From JBFLVU01 sp037444825 (lineage in GTDB: Bacteria; Acidobacteriota; UBA4820; DSQY01), in the NCBI GenBank assembly GCA_037444825.1, contig JBBILR010000029.1, forward strand, positions 1 through 25,574: a DNA stretch of 25,574 bases, read 5' to 3'. This document shows positions 7,781-14,720 of the stretch, in pieces. Made by a program: the position numbers and the translations under genes. Within the stretch, counting starts at the first letter, position 1, and every line of letters begins with the position of its first letter. The notes under the pieces were generated by a model. That model was not told the DNA's origin, searched no databases, and was given only the letters and a program-made list of their open reading frames with translations.

Positions 7781-8359
7781 ATGGAACCGGTTTCCCGCCA
7801 CGAAATCCTGGACATCGCCGAGTACGAGCGGCGGCGCAAGGCCGTCCGTGCGGAGATCATGGCCCTCAAGGACCGGCGGAGGATCTCCCTGGACCCCGTC
7901 CTCACGCTCCTCTTCGAGAACCGCCGGACCGTCTGGTACCAGATCCAGGAGATGATGCGAGCCGAGCGGATGGTGGACGAGGACCAGATCCGCGAGGAGC
8001 TGGAGACCTACGCCCCGCTGGTGCCCGGCGCCGGCCAGTGGAAGGCCACCCTCTACATCGAGATCCCCGACCTCGACGGCCTCAAACGGGCCCTCCCCCG
8101 GATGGTGGGGATCGAACACGCCGTCTACGCCCGGCTGGGGGAGACGCGGATCGCCGCCCGCGGCGAGGGGGGCCGGAGCCGGGAGGACTACACCAGCACC
8201 GTCCACTACCTGACCTTCGACCTTCCCCCCGGCGCCGCGGAGGTCTTGGAGGCGGGGGCTCCCCTCCGGCTGGGGGTGGACCACCCGGCGGCCCGGGCCG
8301 AGGTGGAGGTGCCGGAAGCCCTGCGCCGGGAACTCCTCGCGGACCTTCGCACGGAGTGA
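7781..8359 (+). CDS. DUF3501 family protein
   Basis: A 192-residue soluble protein of unknown function. Family features are clear: an N-terminal RHEILDIAEYERRR, then LKDRRRISLDP and the hallmark LLFENRRTVWYQIQEMMRAER (about 44-66), then the EELETYAPLVPG and KATLYIEIPD segments and a C-terminal VDHPAA. No cofactor-binding Cys/His cluster is visible. It begins 10 bp after the Fe-S protein stop codon (GGAG at -8), so the two are co-transcribed. In many genomes DUF3501 accompanies a rubrerythrin and a GlpC-like protein, which points to a shared redox or peroxide-related task. The biochemical role is not known. Confidence 0.9.
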   Translation: MEPVSRHEILDIAEYERRRKAVRAEIMALKDRRRISLDPVLTLLFENRRTVWYQIQEMMRAERMVDEDQIREELETYAPLVPGAGQWKATLYIEIPDLDGLKRALPRMVGIEHAVYARLGETRIAARGEGGRSREDYTSTVHYLTFDLPPGAAEVLEAGAPLRLGVDHPAARAEVEVPEALRRELLADLRTE

Positions 8360-8363
8360 GGCC

Positions 8364-9329
8364 GTGGGCGCGGGGAAGGGTCCCTCCCACTGGGCAGCCC
8401 ATACGCAGGGCCTTCGGGACGAGCTGCGGCAGGCGGTGGACCCAGGCCTTCTGCGGGACCTTCACCGCTTGCGCCCGTTCCGTCACGCCATGACGGCCCT
8501 TTCCCTCGCCCTCGCCGGGGCGGCCCTCGCCGCGCTCCTCACCCTTTCTCACCCGCTCGGGCTCTGGCTACCCCTCTCCCTCCTGCTGGGGCTCCTCCTT
8601 TTCGACACCACCGTTCTGCTCCACGAGGTGCTTCACCACCTGGTCTTTCCCGGAAGGCGGGAGAGGGCGACCCGCCTGCTGGCGCTTCTCTACGCCTTGC
8701 CCTCGGGGATCTCCCCCTCCCAGTTCACGAGGTGGCACCTCGACCACCACGGGGGCCTGGGCAGCGCCACCGAGGACCCCAAGCGCCGCCACCTCTCCCC
8801 AAAACGGAACGCGCGGTGGCTCAAGGCGCTGTACTTCACGCCGGCGCTGTTCGTCCTCTACTTCCGCGCGGCCCGGCGGGAGGCGGCCACCTACGACAAA
8901 GCCCTGAGGCGGAAGATCGCCGGGGAGCGCCTCTTCAACGTGGCGGTCCACGCCGCCACCGCCGGCCTCCTGTACGGGGCGGGAGGGTGGCCTCTCCTGC
9001 TCCGCCTCTACCTGGTCCCCTACCTCTTCGGCTTCCCCCTGGCCTTCGGCCTCAACCGCCTGGGCCAGCACTACGACATCGACCCCATGGACCCGGCCCG
9101 GTGGGGAACCCGGATGCGCCCCTCCCGTCTGTGGGACCTGCTCTTCCTCTGGTCCTCCTACCACTTGGAGCACCACTACTTCCCGGGGGTCCCCTTCTAC
9201 AACCTCCGCAGGCTGAACCGGGCCCTCCGCCCCTTCTTCGAGCGGCGGGTCGTTCCCGAGCGCACCTACGGCTGGCTCCTGAAGCGGTACCTCCTGGCCA
9301 ACCGCCCACCGCACACCGACTGGGCTTGA
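8364..9329 (+). CDS. Membrane fatty-acid desaturase family protein
   Basis: A 321-residue integral membrane diiron oxygenase. Three histidine boxes are intact: HEVLHH (87-92), HLDHH (125-129) and HLEHHYFPGVP (from 267), plus an extra conserved His at GQHYD. Hydrophobic segments at about 43-62, 66-86, 105-117, 153-165 and 200-235 fit the usual four-helix arrangement with cytosolic His clusters. The family introduces double bonds or hydroxyl groups into acyl lipids or carotenoids using O2; the exact substrate cannot be read from sequence. The GTG start at 8364 follows GGAGTGAGG and lies 4 bp after the DUF3501 stop, so it is the last gene of the perR-rubrerythrin transcript. An O2-dependent enzyme in an oxygen-defence operon is noteworthy. 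The 3' end is 9 bp from the convergent nhaA stop. Confidence 0.87.
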   Translation: MGAGKGPSHWAAHTQGLRDELRQAVDPGLLRDLHRLRPFRHAMTALSLALAGAALAALLTLSHPLGLWLPLSLLLGLLLFDTTVLLHEVLHHLVFPGRRERATRLLALLYALPSGISPSQFTRWHLDHHGGLGSATEDPKRRHLSPKRNARWLKALYFTPALFVLYFRAARREAATYDKALRRKIAGERLFNVAVHAATAGLLYGAGGWPLLLRLYLVPYLFGFPLAFGLNRLGQHYDIDPMDPARWGTRMRPSRLWDLLFLWSSYHLEHHYFPGVPFYNLRRLNRALRPFFERRVVPERTYGWLLKRYLLANRPPHTDWA

Positions 9330-9338
9330 GCCTCCGTC

Positions 9339-10658
9339 CTAGGGACGCCGGAGGAGGAGGGCCCCCGCCGCGCCCGACAACGCCGAGGCGCCCAGGATCC
9401 CCACCTTCGCCTGGGTGAGGAGCGCACCGTCCCCGAAAGCCAGGGCGGCGATGAAGAGGGCCATGGTGAATCCGATGCCCGCCAGGCACCCGATGCCCGC
9501 GAAGGCCCGCCACGTGGCCCCCTGGGGCATGGCGGAGAGCCCCGGCCGGATCACCGCGTAGGCTCCCAGCAGGACGCCCACAGGCTTTCCCACCAAGAGC
9601 CCCAGCACCGCCCCCGCCGTCACCGGCCCCCAGAGGGTGGAAGGATCCCCCGGGGCCAGAGGAACCCCGGAGTTGGCCAGGGCGAAGAGGGGCATGACAC
9701 CGAAGGTGACCCAGGGGTGGAGCGCGTGCTCCAGGCGCTGGAGGGGGGAGGAGGCCGCCTCCGCCGCCTCCTGGAGGTCCAGGAGCGCCTCGTGCTGGCC
9801 CGGCGTCAGGAGGAGCCCCCCCTTCGCCTGGGAGGCGAACCCCGCCAGGCTCTTTCTGGCCCTGTCCAAAAACCGCCCCCCTTCCACCTTGACCCGGGCG
9901 GGAATGGTCATGGCCAACAAGACGCCGGCCACCGTGGGGTGGACGCCGGATTTCAGGAAGCAGAACCAAACCAGGACCCCCACGCCGAAATAGACCCCCG
10001 TCCTGCGGAGCCCCAGGCGGCCCCCGGCGGCCAAGGCCAGGAGAAGGCCCAGACCGGCGAGAAGATCAGGGACCCCGATTCCCCGGCTGTAGAAGAGGGC
10101 GACGACGAGCACGGCCCCCATGTCGTCGGCGATGGCCAGGGCCGCCAGGAACACCTTCAAGGAGGGGGGAACCCGGTGGCCGAAGAGGGCCAGCACCCCC
10201 AGGGCGAAGGCGATGTCCGTGGCCATGGGAATCCCCCACCCCGCCGCCCCAGGCCCGCCCTCGTTGAGGGCGGCGTAGAGAAGGGCCGGCACCGCCATCC
10301 CCCCCAATGCGCCGGCCAAGGGAAGCAGGGCCTTGGAAGGGGAGGCCAGCTCTCCCACCAGGATCTCCCGCTTGATCTCCAAGCCCACTACGAAGAAGAA
10401 AATGGCCATGAGCCCGTCGTTGATCCAGAGGAGGAGGGGCTTGGAGAGGAGGAAGCCGCCGGCCCCCACGGTGACGGGAGAGGAGAAGACCGCCCGGTAG
10501 GAAGACGCCCAAGGGCCGTTGGCCCAGAAGAGGGCCGCCGCGGAGGCGGCCAGCAGGAGGACACCCCCGGCGGCCTCCGTGCGGAAGAACTCTAGGAAAG
10601 GCAGTCCCGCGGCCTCTTTTCCCTGTGCGCCCCCCGTTTTTTCGGACTTCCTCGCCAA
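9339..10658 (-). CDS. nhaA: Na+/H+ antiporter NhaA
   Basis: A 439-residue inner-membrane antiporter exchanging Na+ for H+. Signatures: FLEFFRTEAAGG at the start of TM1, the INDGLMAIFFFVVGLEIKRE region, MATDIAFALG (Asp148, equivalent to E. coli Asp133) and AIADDMGAVLV (Asp178/Asp179, equivalent to the ion-binding Asp163/Asp164). Eleven to twelve hydrophobic helices follow. I prefer a TTG start at 10658 because GGGGGAGG stands 5 nt upstream and the protein then begins 20 residues before TM1. An ATG at 10757 gives 472 residues but has a weak ribosome site and a low-complexity N-terminus, and it would abut the mscL start on the other strand. nhaA and mscL are divergent and both deal with osmotic or ion stress. 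Confidence 0.92.
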   Translation of the reverse strand: MARKSEKTGGAQGKEAAGLPFLEFFRTEAAGGVLLLAASAAALFWANGPWASSYRAVFSSPVTVGAGGFLLSKPLLLWINDGLMAIFFFVVGLEIKREILVGELASPSKALLPLAGALGGMAVPALLYAALNEGGPGAAGWGIPMATDIAFALGVLALFGHRVPPSLKVFLAALAIADDMGAVLVVALFYSRGIGVPDLLAGLGLLLALAAGGRLGLRRTGVYFGVGVLVWFCFLKSGVHPTVAGVLLAMTIPARVKVEGGRFLDRARKSLAGFASQAKGGLLLTPGQHEALLDLQEAAEAASSPLQRLEHALHPWVTFGVMPLFALANSGVPLAPGDPSTLWGPVTAGAVLGLLVGKPVGVLLGAYAVIRPGLSAMPQGATWRAFAGIGCLAGIGFTMALFIAALAFGDGALLTQAKVGILGASALSGAAGALLLRRP

Positions 10659-10742
10659 TCCGGCCTCCCCCGCGGGTGGACAAGCGCCCGCCCCTGTGGT
10701 CGAATTTTGGTCAGTATACCTCTGGCCGTCACGCCCTTTTTG

Positions 10743-10748
10743 GGGAGG
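10743..10748 (+). promoter_or_regulatory. Strong Shine-Dalgarno placed before an ATC codon (mscL)
   Basis: A GGGAGG core within GGGGAGGTG stands 7 nt before ATC at 10756, the codon that aligns with the initiator Met of MscL (followed by LKEFREFAMRGN). No ATG, GTG or TTG occurs in frame upstream within the plausible leader. The next in-frame ATG, at 10783, has no comparable site. Confidence 0.6.
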
Positions 10749-10755
10749 TGCTTCC

Positions 10756-11189
10756 ATCCTCAAGGAATTCAGGGAATTCGCCATGCGCGGGAACGTCATG
10801 GACATGGCGGTGGGGATCATCCTGGGGGGGCCTTCGGCAAGATCGTCTCCTCCTTCGTCAACGACGTCCTCATGCCCCCCATCGGCCTTCTGCTGGGAAG
10901 GGTGGACTTTTCCACCCTCTTCCTCAGCCTTTCGGGGCAACACTTCGACAGCCTGAAGGCCGCCAAGGAGGCCGGCGCCGCCACCCTGAACTACGGGAAT
11001 TTCCTCCAGGCGGTGGTGGATTTCGTCCTCGTGGCCTTCGCCATCTTCCTGGTGGTGAGAGCCATGAACCGTATCCGGAGGGCCGAGGCGCCCGCGCCCC
11101 CCGCCACCAAGGAGTGCCCCCACTGCCTCTCCCAGGTGCCGGTGAAGGCCTCCAAGTGCGCCTTCTGCACCTCGGACCTCGCCCCTTGA
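10756..11189 (+). pseudogene. mscL: mscL, large-conductance mechanosensitive channel, frameshifted as read
   Basis: With one base restored it encodes about 144 residues: the MscL N-terminus LKEFREFAMRGNVMDMAVGIILGG, then (in another frame) AFGKIVSSFVNDVLMPPIGLLLG for TM1, a periplasmic loop, TM2 (VVDFVLVAFAIFLVVRAMN) and a C-terminal zinc-ribbon tail (CPHC...CAFC). The homopentameric channel releases solutes on hypo-osmotic shock. Two defects are seen. A run of seven G (10824-10830) should be eight to keep frame, and the expected start codon is ATC. A -1 slip on GGG-GGG would restore the frame exactly. Either a homopolymer sequencing error, a young pseudogene or slippage expression fits. Everything downstream of the G tract is well conserved, which argues against long decay. 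The 3' end lies in direct repeat A. Confidence 0.85.
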
Positions 11190-11198
11190 AACGGTGAG

Positions 11199-11222
11199 GG
11201 GGGACCCCGAGTGGAGTCCCCC
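11199..11222 (+). terminator. Stem-loop between mscL and the barrel relic (copy A)
   Basis: GGGGGAC / GTCCCCC, a 7-bp stem with a 10-nt loop, 9 nt after the mscL stop. It is followed on the plus strand by a pyrimidine-rich GCCCTCTTCC. It probably served as a bidirectional 3' end between the two convergent genes. Confidence 0.45.
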
Positions 11223-11252
11223 GCCCTCTTCCGCCCGGCGCGGCGACGGTTC

Positions 11253-11388
11253 TCAGAAGCGGTAGACGAACCCCGCGCCGGCGTCCACGGGGTCGAGGTT
11301 CTCCCCGTAGAGCTCGAAGTGGGTGTAGGTGGCCTGGGCCGTGAGGCCGAAGGCCCTGGGGAAGAAGCGGCGGTGGCCCACGGCCGCC
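11253..11388 (-). pseudogene. 3' relic of an outer-membrane barrel gene
   Basis: Read on the minus strand, 44 codons remain open from GCG GCC GTG GGC to TGA at 11253, giving AAVGHRRFFPRAFGLTAQA... and ending VDAGAGFVYRF. This is the C-terminus of the intact barrel at 14721-15260, with about 8 substitutions in 44. It has no start, signal peptide or upstream strands. It is part of repeat copy A. From 11389 to 11551 I see no gene. Confidence 0.88.
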
Positions 11389-11551
11389 GCGGAAGCATCG
11401 AAGAGAGCGCCGGCTTAGGGAGAGAAGGCCGCCCGCCCACGCCCTGGAGTCCTTTCCGAACTCCGGTCCATGGCCTTCGCTTCCGGAGCGCGGGTTCCGC
11501 TTGGGGCGAGCCGGACTGCCGCGCCCGCGCCACCGCCCCACGCAGTCCCAC

Positions 11552-11586
11552 GAAAAGCCCGAGGGGCCCCGGCGGGGCCCCTCGGG
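11552..11586 (-). terminator. Intrinsic terminator of the secreted repeat/PKD gene
   Basis: A perfect 13-bp stem CCCGAGGGGCCCC / GGGGCCCCTCGGG with a 3-nt loop, followed on the minus strand by CTTTTCGTG. It begins 23 nt past the stop codon at 11609. Stem stability plus the T run make this a convincing rho-independent terminator. Confidence 0.88.
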
Positions 11587-11608
11587 TGGCGCAATGCGGA
11601 GGTCTCGG

Positions 11609-14275
11609 TCAAGACCAGTAGAAAAGGACGGTGATCTCCCCTCCGTCCGGGTTCACGAAGCGGACCGGCTTGGGGGTTTCCTTGGGAACCGCGGCCTTGA
11701 GGGAAGCCCCTCCCTTGATGATCAGCTTGGTAGAGCTCTTCCGTAGGGCGTTGTTCCAAAGCTGTCCGTCGATGTAGACCTGGATCCCCGGCTGCAGGTT
11801 GCTCCCCGTCACGACGAAGCGGAAGGGGTTGCCCTTCTTGGTGACGGACGTGATGTTGGGGGGATCGACAAAGGACGACCTAATGTTCAGCCATCCCGAG
11901 GTGACGCAGTTGGCGTACCCGTTGGCCTCCTCGACTCTGAGGTTCCAGTTGTAGGATCCCTCCGCCGCATAGGTGTGGACGACCGTGGGGCCGCTTTCGT
12001 GGGGGGAGCCGTCGCCGAAATCCCAATCCAGCGTCAGAGGCTCCGAGCAGTTCGCCGTGTGTTGATAGATGGCGTTGAACGTGATCGGCTCCCCCGGTGC
12101 GGTCCTGGGTGCGGAAATCGTGGCATGGCAAGAGATTCCGCAGCCGCCGGAGGGTTCGGTGACGGTCAGCGTTCCGGACTGCGTGCACGGAGAAGCCCCG
12201 GAGACCGTCACCGTCAACGTCCACGTGTAGGTGCCGGCGGTTCCGTAGACGTGGGTGGGCGAGCTCCCGCTCTCGTGGGCCGAACCGTCCCCGAAGTCCC
12301 AATCGTACACCGGCGTCCCCGAACACCCCGAGGCCGTGGCGGACCCCGAGAAGGACACGGCCTGGCCGGTTTCCGCCGTCGACGGAACCACCGCCGAGCA
12401 CGTCAGGGAGCATCCGGGAGCGAGGACCTCGACGGAGAGGTGGGAATCCGTGGCGCTGTCGCTGGAGGAGTCGGTGACCGTCAAGGAAACGGGGTAGGTG
12501 CCGGCCGCGGCGTAGGTGTGGGCGGGATTCTGGGAGGAGGAGCTCGCCCCGTCCCCGAAGTCCCAGGAGTACGAATAGGGGGGCGTTCCGCCAGAAGCCG
12601 AGCCCGTGAAATTCACTTCCAGGGGGGCCGTGCCCGAAAGCGGGGCGCCCGAGGCGGAGGCCGTGAGGGTGGAGGAGGAAGCGCAAAGGTCGTCATAACC
12701 GATGGATGGGGTACCCACCGTCAGGTTCATGGTCGCCGACGTGAGGGAGAGGGTCCCCACGGCCAACCCCGGGCTGCCCACGACGGCCGAGGAAACCCCC
12801 GGCACGACGGAGGTGGCGGGGCCGGTGGCGGCGGTGTCCGTCACCAGGAAACAGGACGGACCCACCAGACCGGCGTCGTCCGTCCGCAGAACCAGGAGGT
12901 CCGAGTTTCCCGCCCCGAAGGACTTGGTCTCCCCCACGATGAGGAGGCCTCCACCCGAAAGCCTCGTCGCCACGGCCTCCTCGTCGTCCGATCCTCCGTA
13001 GGCCCTCTGGAAGAGGGGCGCCCCGGAGGAATTCAGCTTCAGGACCCACACGTCGTCAAGGCCGTGGCCGAAGGATTCGGTTTTCGCCGCCACGAGGAAG
13101 GTTCCGTCGGGCTGGGCCAGAGCCGAGGCGAGCTCGTCCTTCTGGCTCCCCCCGAAGGTCTTTTGCCAAACGATTCCCCCGTTGTTGTCGAGACGCAGCA
13201 GCCACAGGTCGTGGTCGCCCGCCCCGAAGGATTGCGTGTCGGCGGCCAGGAAAAACCCGCCGCCGTCCACGGGTTGAACGAAGCCAAATTCGTCCTGAGA
13301 CCCTCCGTAGGTCTTCTGCCAGAGGATGTTCCCGTTGGGGTCCAGGCGGAGGAGCCATACGTCGCCCACGCCGTTGGTGCTCCCTCCCGCCCCGAAGGAG
13401 CGGGTGGTGCCCGACAGAATGAATCCGCCGCCGGACAGGGGGAAGAGCCCTCCCCCGCCCTCCATACCGCTCCCGCCGTAGGTCTTCTGCCACAGCAGGT
13501 TCCCCGAGGCGTCGAAGCGGGCCGCCCAGAGGTCCATGTTCTGGGTCATGAGGTTGAGCGTCGTGCCGGAGCCGAGAATGGTTCCGTCCGGCGCCTCGTG
13601 AAAGAACCCGAGGATCTGGCCCGACCCCGAGTACTGCTTCTGCCAAAGGATGTTGCCGGCCGAATCGAGGCGGACCATCATCAAGGAGGATTGAAGCGTC
13701 GTGAACGAGAAGTTGAAGCCGCTGACCAGGAAGCCCCCGTCGGCCGTGGGAACCGCCCCGGCGAGACCGGAGTTGGCCCCCCCGTAGGACTTCTGCCACT
13801 GAACAGACCCGTCCTCCGCCAGTCGGGCCATGAAGAATTGGACCTGCTGGCCCGAATCCATGGAGGAACCCTGAAGGAGGAACCCTCCGCCCTCCAAGGG
13901 CAGAATGGATCCGAACTCGTCAACGGGCGTTCCGTAGGTCCGAGCCCACTGCACGGCCCCGGTCGCGTCGGTCTTGAGTAGCAGCAGATCCTCCCGGCCG
14001 GCTCCATAGGAGGAGGTTTCCCCCCAGAGAACGTAGCCCCCGTCGGGCGCGGCCTTCACGAGGTAGCCGCCATCGCTGTCGGGACCCCCGAAGGCCCTTC
14101 CCCACAAGGGGGCGGAGGGGGAGAAGGAAGGCGACGACGTCTCCAGCCCCGCGAGAGGCGGGGGTGCTGGACGTGGGAGCGGGCCGCCCGCGGACCTGGC
14201 AGCCCCGGATGAAAGGAGCGCGGCGCAGGCAAAACCCAGGAGAGCGGGGGCTCGGTTTCGACGGGGTCCGTTCAT
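11609..14275 (-). CDS. Secreted protein: eight WQKTYGGS-type repeats, three PKD domains, IPT-like C-terminus
   Basis: An 888-residue exported protein. A signal peptide (residues 1-28, RRNR then ALLGFACAALLSSGAARSA) is followed by eight repeats of 50-57 residues (about 56-465) with the pattern WQKTYGGS-x-E...GGGF-x-SG-x-T-SFGAG-x-D-x-WLLRLD-x-G, as expected for a beta-propeller. Three PKD domains follow, each with WDFGDG (Trp571, Trp659 and Trp751) and a HTYAAAGTY-type strand. The C-terminal segment PPNITSVTKKGNPFRFVVTGSNLQPGIQVYIDG looks like an IPT/TIG domain. No enzyme motif or anchoring/sorting signal is seen, so a binding or cell-surface role is likely. The start at 14275 has AAGGAAGG 8 nt upstream. 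The gene lies entirely between the two 299-bp direct repeats, has its own promoter-like AT patch and its own terminator, and looks like an autonomous inserted unit. Confidence 0.88.
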   Translation of the reverse strand: MNGPRRNRAPALLGFACAALLSSGAARSAGGPLPRPAPPPLAGLETSSPSFSPSAPLWGRAFGGPDSDGGYLVKAAPDGGYVLWGETSSYGAGREDLLLLKTDATGAVQWARTYGTPVDEFGSILPLEGGGFLLQGSSMDSGQQVQFFMARLAEDGSVQWQKSYGGANSGLAGAVPTADGGFLVSGFNFSFTTLQSSLMMVRLDSAGNILWQKQYSGSGQILGFFHEAPDGTILGSGTTLNLMTQNMDLWAARFDASGNLLWQKTYGGSGMEGGGGLFPLSGGGFILSGTTRSFGAGGSTNGVGDVWLLRLDPNGNILWQKTYGGSQDEFGFVQPVDGGGFFLAADTQSFGAGDHDLWLLRLDNNGGIVWQKTFGGSQKDELASALAQPDGTFLVAAKTESFGHGLDDVWVLKLNSSGAPLFQRAYGGSDDEEAVATRLSGGGLLIVGETKSFGAGNSDLLVLRTDDAGLVGPSCFLVTDTAATGPATSVVPGVSSAVVGSPGLAVGTLSLTSATMNLTVGTPSIGYDDLCASSSTLTASASGAPLSGTAPLEVNFTGSASGGTPPYSYSWDFGDGASSSSQNPAHTYAAAGTYPVSLTVTDSSSDSATDSHLSVEVLAPGCSLTCSAVVPSTAETGQAVSFSGSATASGCSGTPVYDWDFGDGSAHESGSSPTHVYGTAGTYTWTLTVTVSGASPCTQSGTLTVTEPSGGCGISCHATISAPRTAPGEPITFNAIYQHTANCSEPLTLDWDFGDGSPHESGPTVVHTYAAEGSYNWNLRVEEANGYANCVTSGWLNIRSSFVDPPNITSVTKKGNPFRFVVTGSNLQPGIQVYIDGQLWNNALRKSSTKLIIKGGASLKAAVPKETPKPVRFVNPDGGEITVLFYWS

Positions 14276-14310
14276 CCCAACATCCTTCCTTTTCCCGTGG
14301 ACGGAACGCC

Positions 14311-14340
14311 CATAGAATCCACAGTATTTTATTAAACAAT
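14311..14340 (-). promoter_or_regulatory. AT-rich promoter-like patch upstream of the secreted-protein gene
   Basis: A 30-bp AT-rich island in a very GC-rich region, reading on the minus strand TTGTTTAATAAAATACTG. TTGTTT could be a -35 element with a weak -10 TCTATG 17 nt further, or TAAAAT could be the -10. It lies 36-65 bp upstream of the start at 14275. The choice of elements is uncertain. From 14341 to 14557 I see nothing else. Confidence 0.4.
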
Positions 14341-14557
14341 GGAATGCCCCCCGCCTATTCCCGCCCCTGCACCTTTCCTCAGACGGGGGACGGGGCGTAC
14401 GCTTCGGGCGCCCGGGAGCCGCCCTATGGGGCACGCTCGGGGACTCCCCAGACGGGGCGGCAGGGGGGACGGGGCCACCCCCTGACTTTCTGGGGGCCGG
14501 GAGACAGAAACCCCAGGCATCCCTCGGCTTCGGGACGCGTGCCGAACCGCTCTCTAC

Positions 14558-14657
14558 GCCCCCGCCCCCCGCCACAAGGGAGTGCCCCCCCTGCCTCTCC
14601 CATGTGCCGGTGAAGGTCTCCAGGTGCGCCTTCCGCGCGTCGGACCTCGCCCCTTGA
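14558..14657 (+). pseudogene. 3' relic of mscL (zinc-ribbon tail)
   Basis: 33 codons equivalent to the mscL C-terminus read PATRECPPCLSHVPVKVSRC... and end in ASDLAP and TGA. The fourth zinc-ribbon cysteine has become Arg (CAFR instead of CAFC), which fits loss of selection. No channel-forming part is present upstream. It is part of repeat copy B. Confidence 0.87.
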
Positions 14658-14666
14658 AACGGAGAA

Positions 14667-14690
14667 GGGGGACCCCGAGTGGAGTCCCCC
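14667..14690 (-). terminator. Stem-loop downstream of the barrel gene (copy B)
   Basis: GGGGGAC / GTCCCCC, a 7-bp stem with a 10-nt loop, identical to that at 11199-11222. On the minus strand it follows the barrel stop codon by about 30 nt and is followed by TTCTCCGTTTC, moderately T-rich. Confidence 0.5.
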
Positions 14691-14720
14691 GCCCTCTTCC
14701 GCCCGGCGCGGCGACGGTTC

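Larger units (their letters stand above)
11090..11388 (+). repeat. Direct repeat copy A (mscL 3' end + barrel 3' end)
   Basis: 299 bp colinear and equal in length with 14558-14856; I count roughly 20 mismatches by eye. It contains the last 33 codons of mscL, a shared hairpin and the last 45 codons (including the stop) of a barrel gene on the opposite strand. Here mscL continues upstream at full length, while the barrel part is cut off at 11388. Confidence 0.9.

Noticed and set aside
10659..11123. Longer start (594 residues) for nhaA
   Set aside because: The extra 155 residues run antisense to mscL; NhaA does not carry such an extension.
11389..14557. Insertion sequence or integron between the direct repeats
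   Set aside because: No transposase, integrase or attC-like site is readable; only the secreted-protein gene and its terminator are there.
11609..14575. Longer start (988 residues) for the secreted repeat/PKD protein
   Set aside because: The extension is low-complexity, crosses the AT-rich promoter-like patch and precedes the clear signal peptide and ribosome site at 14275.
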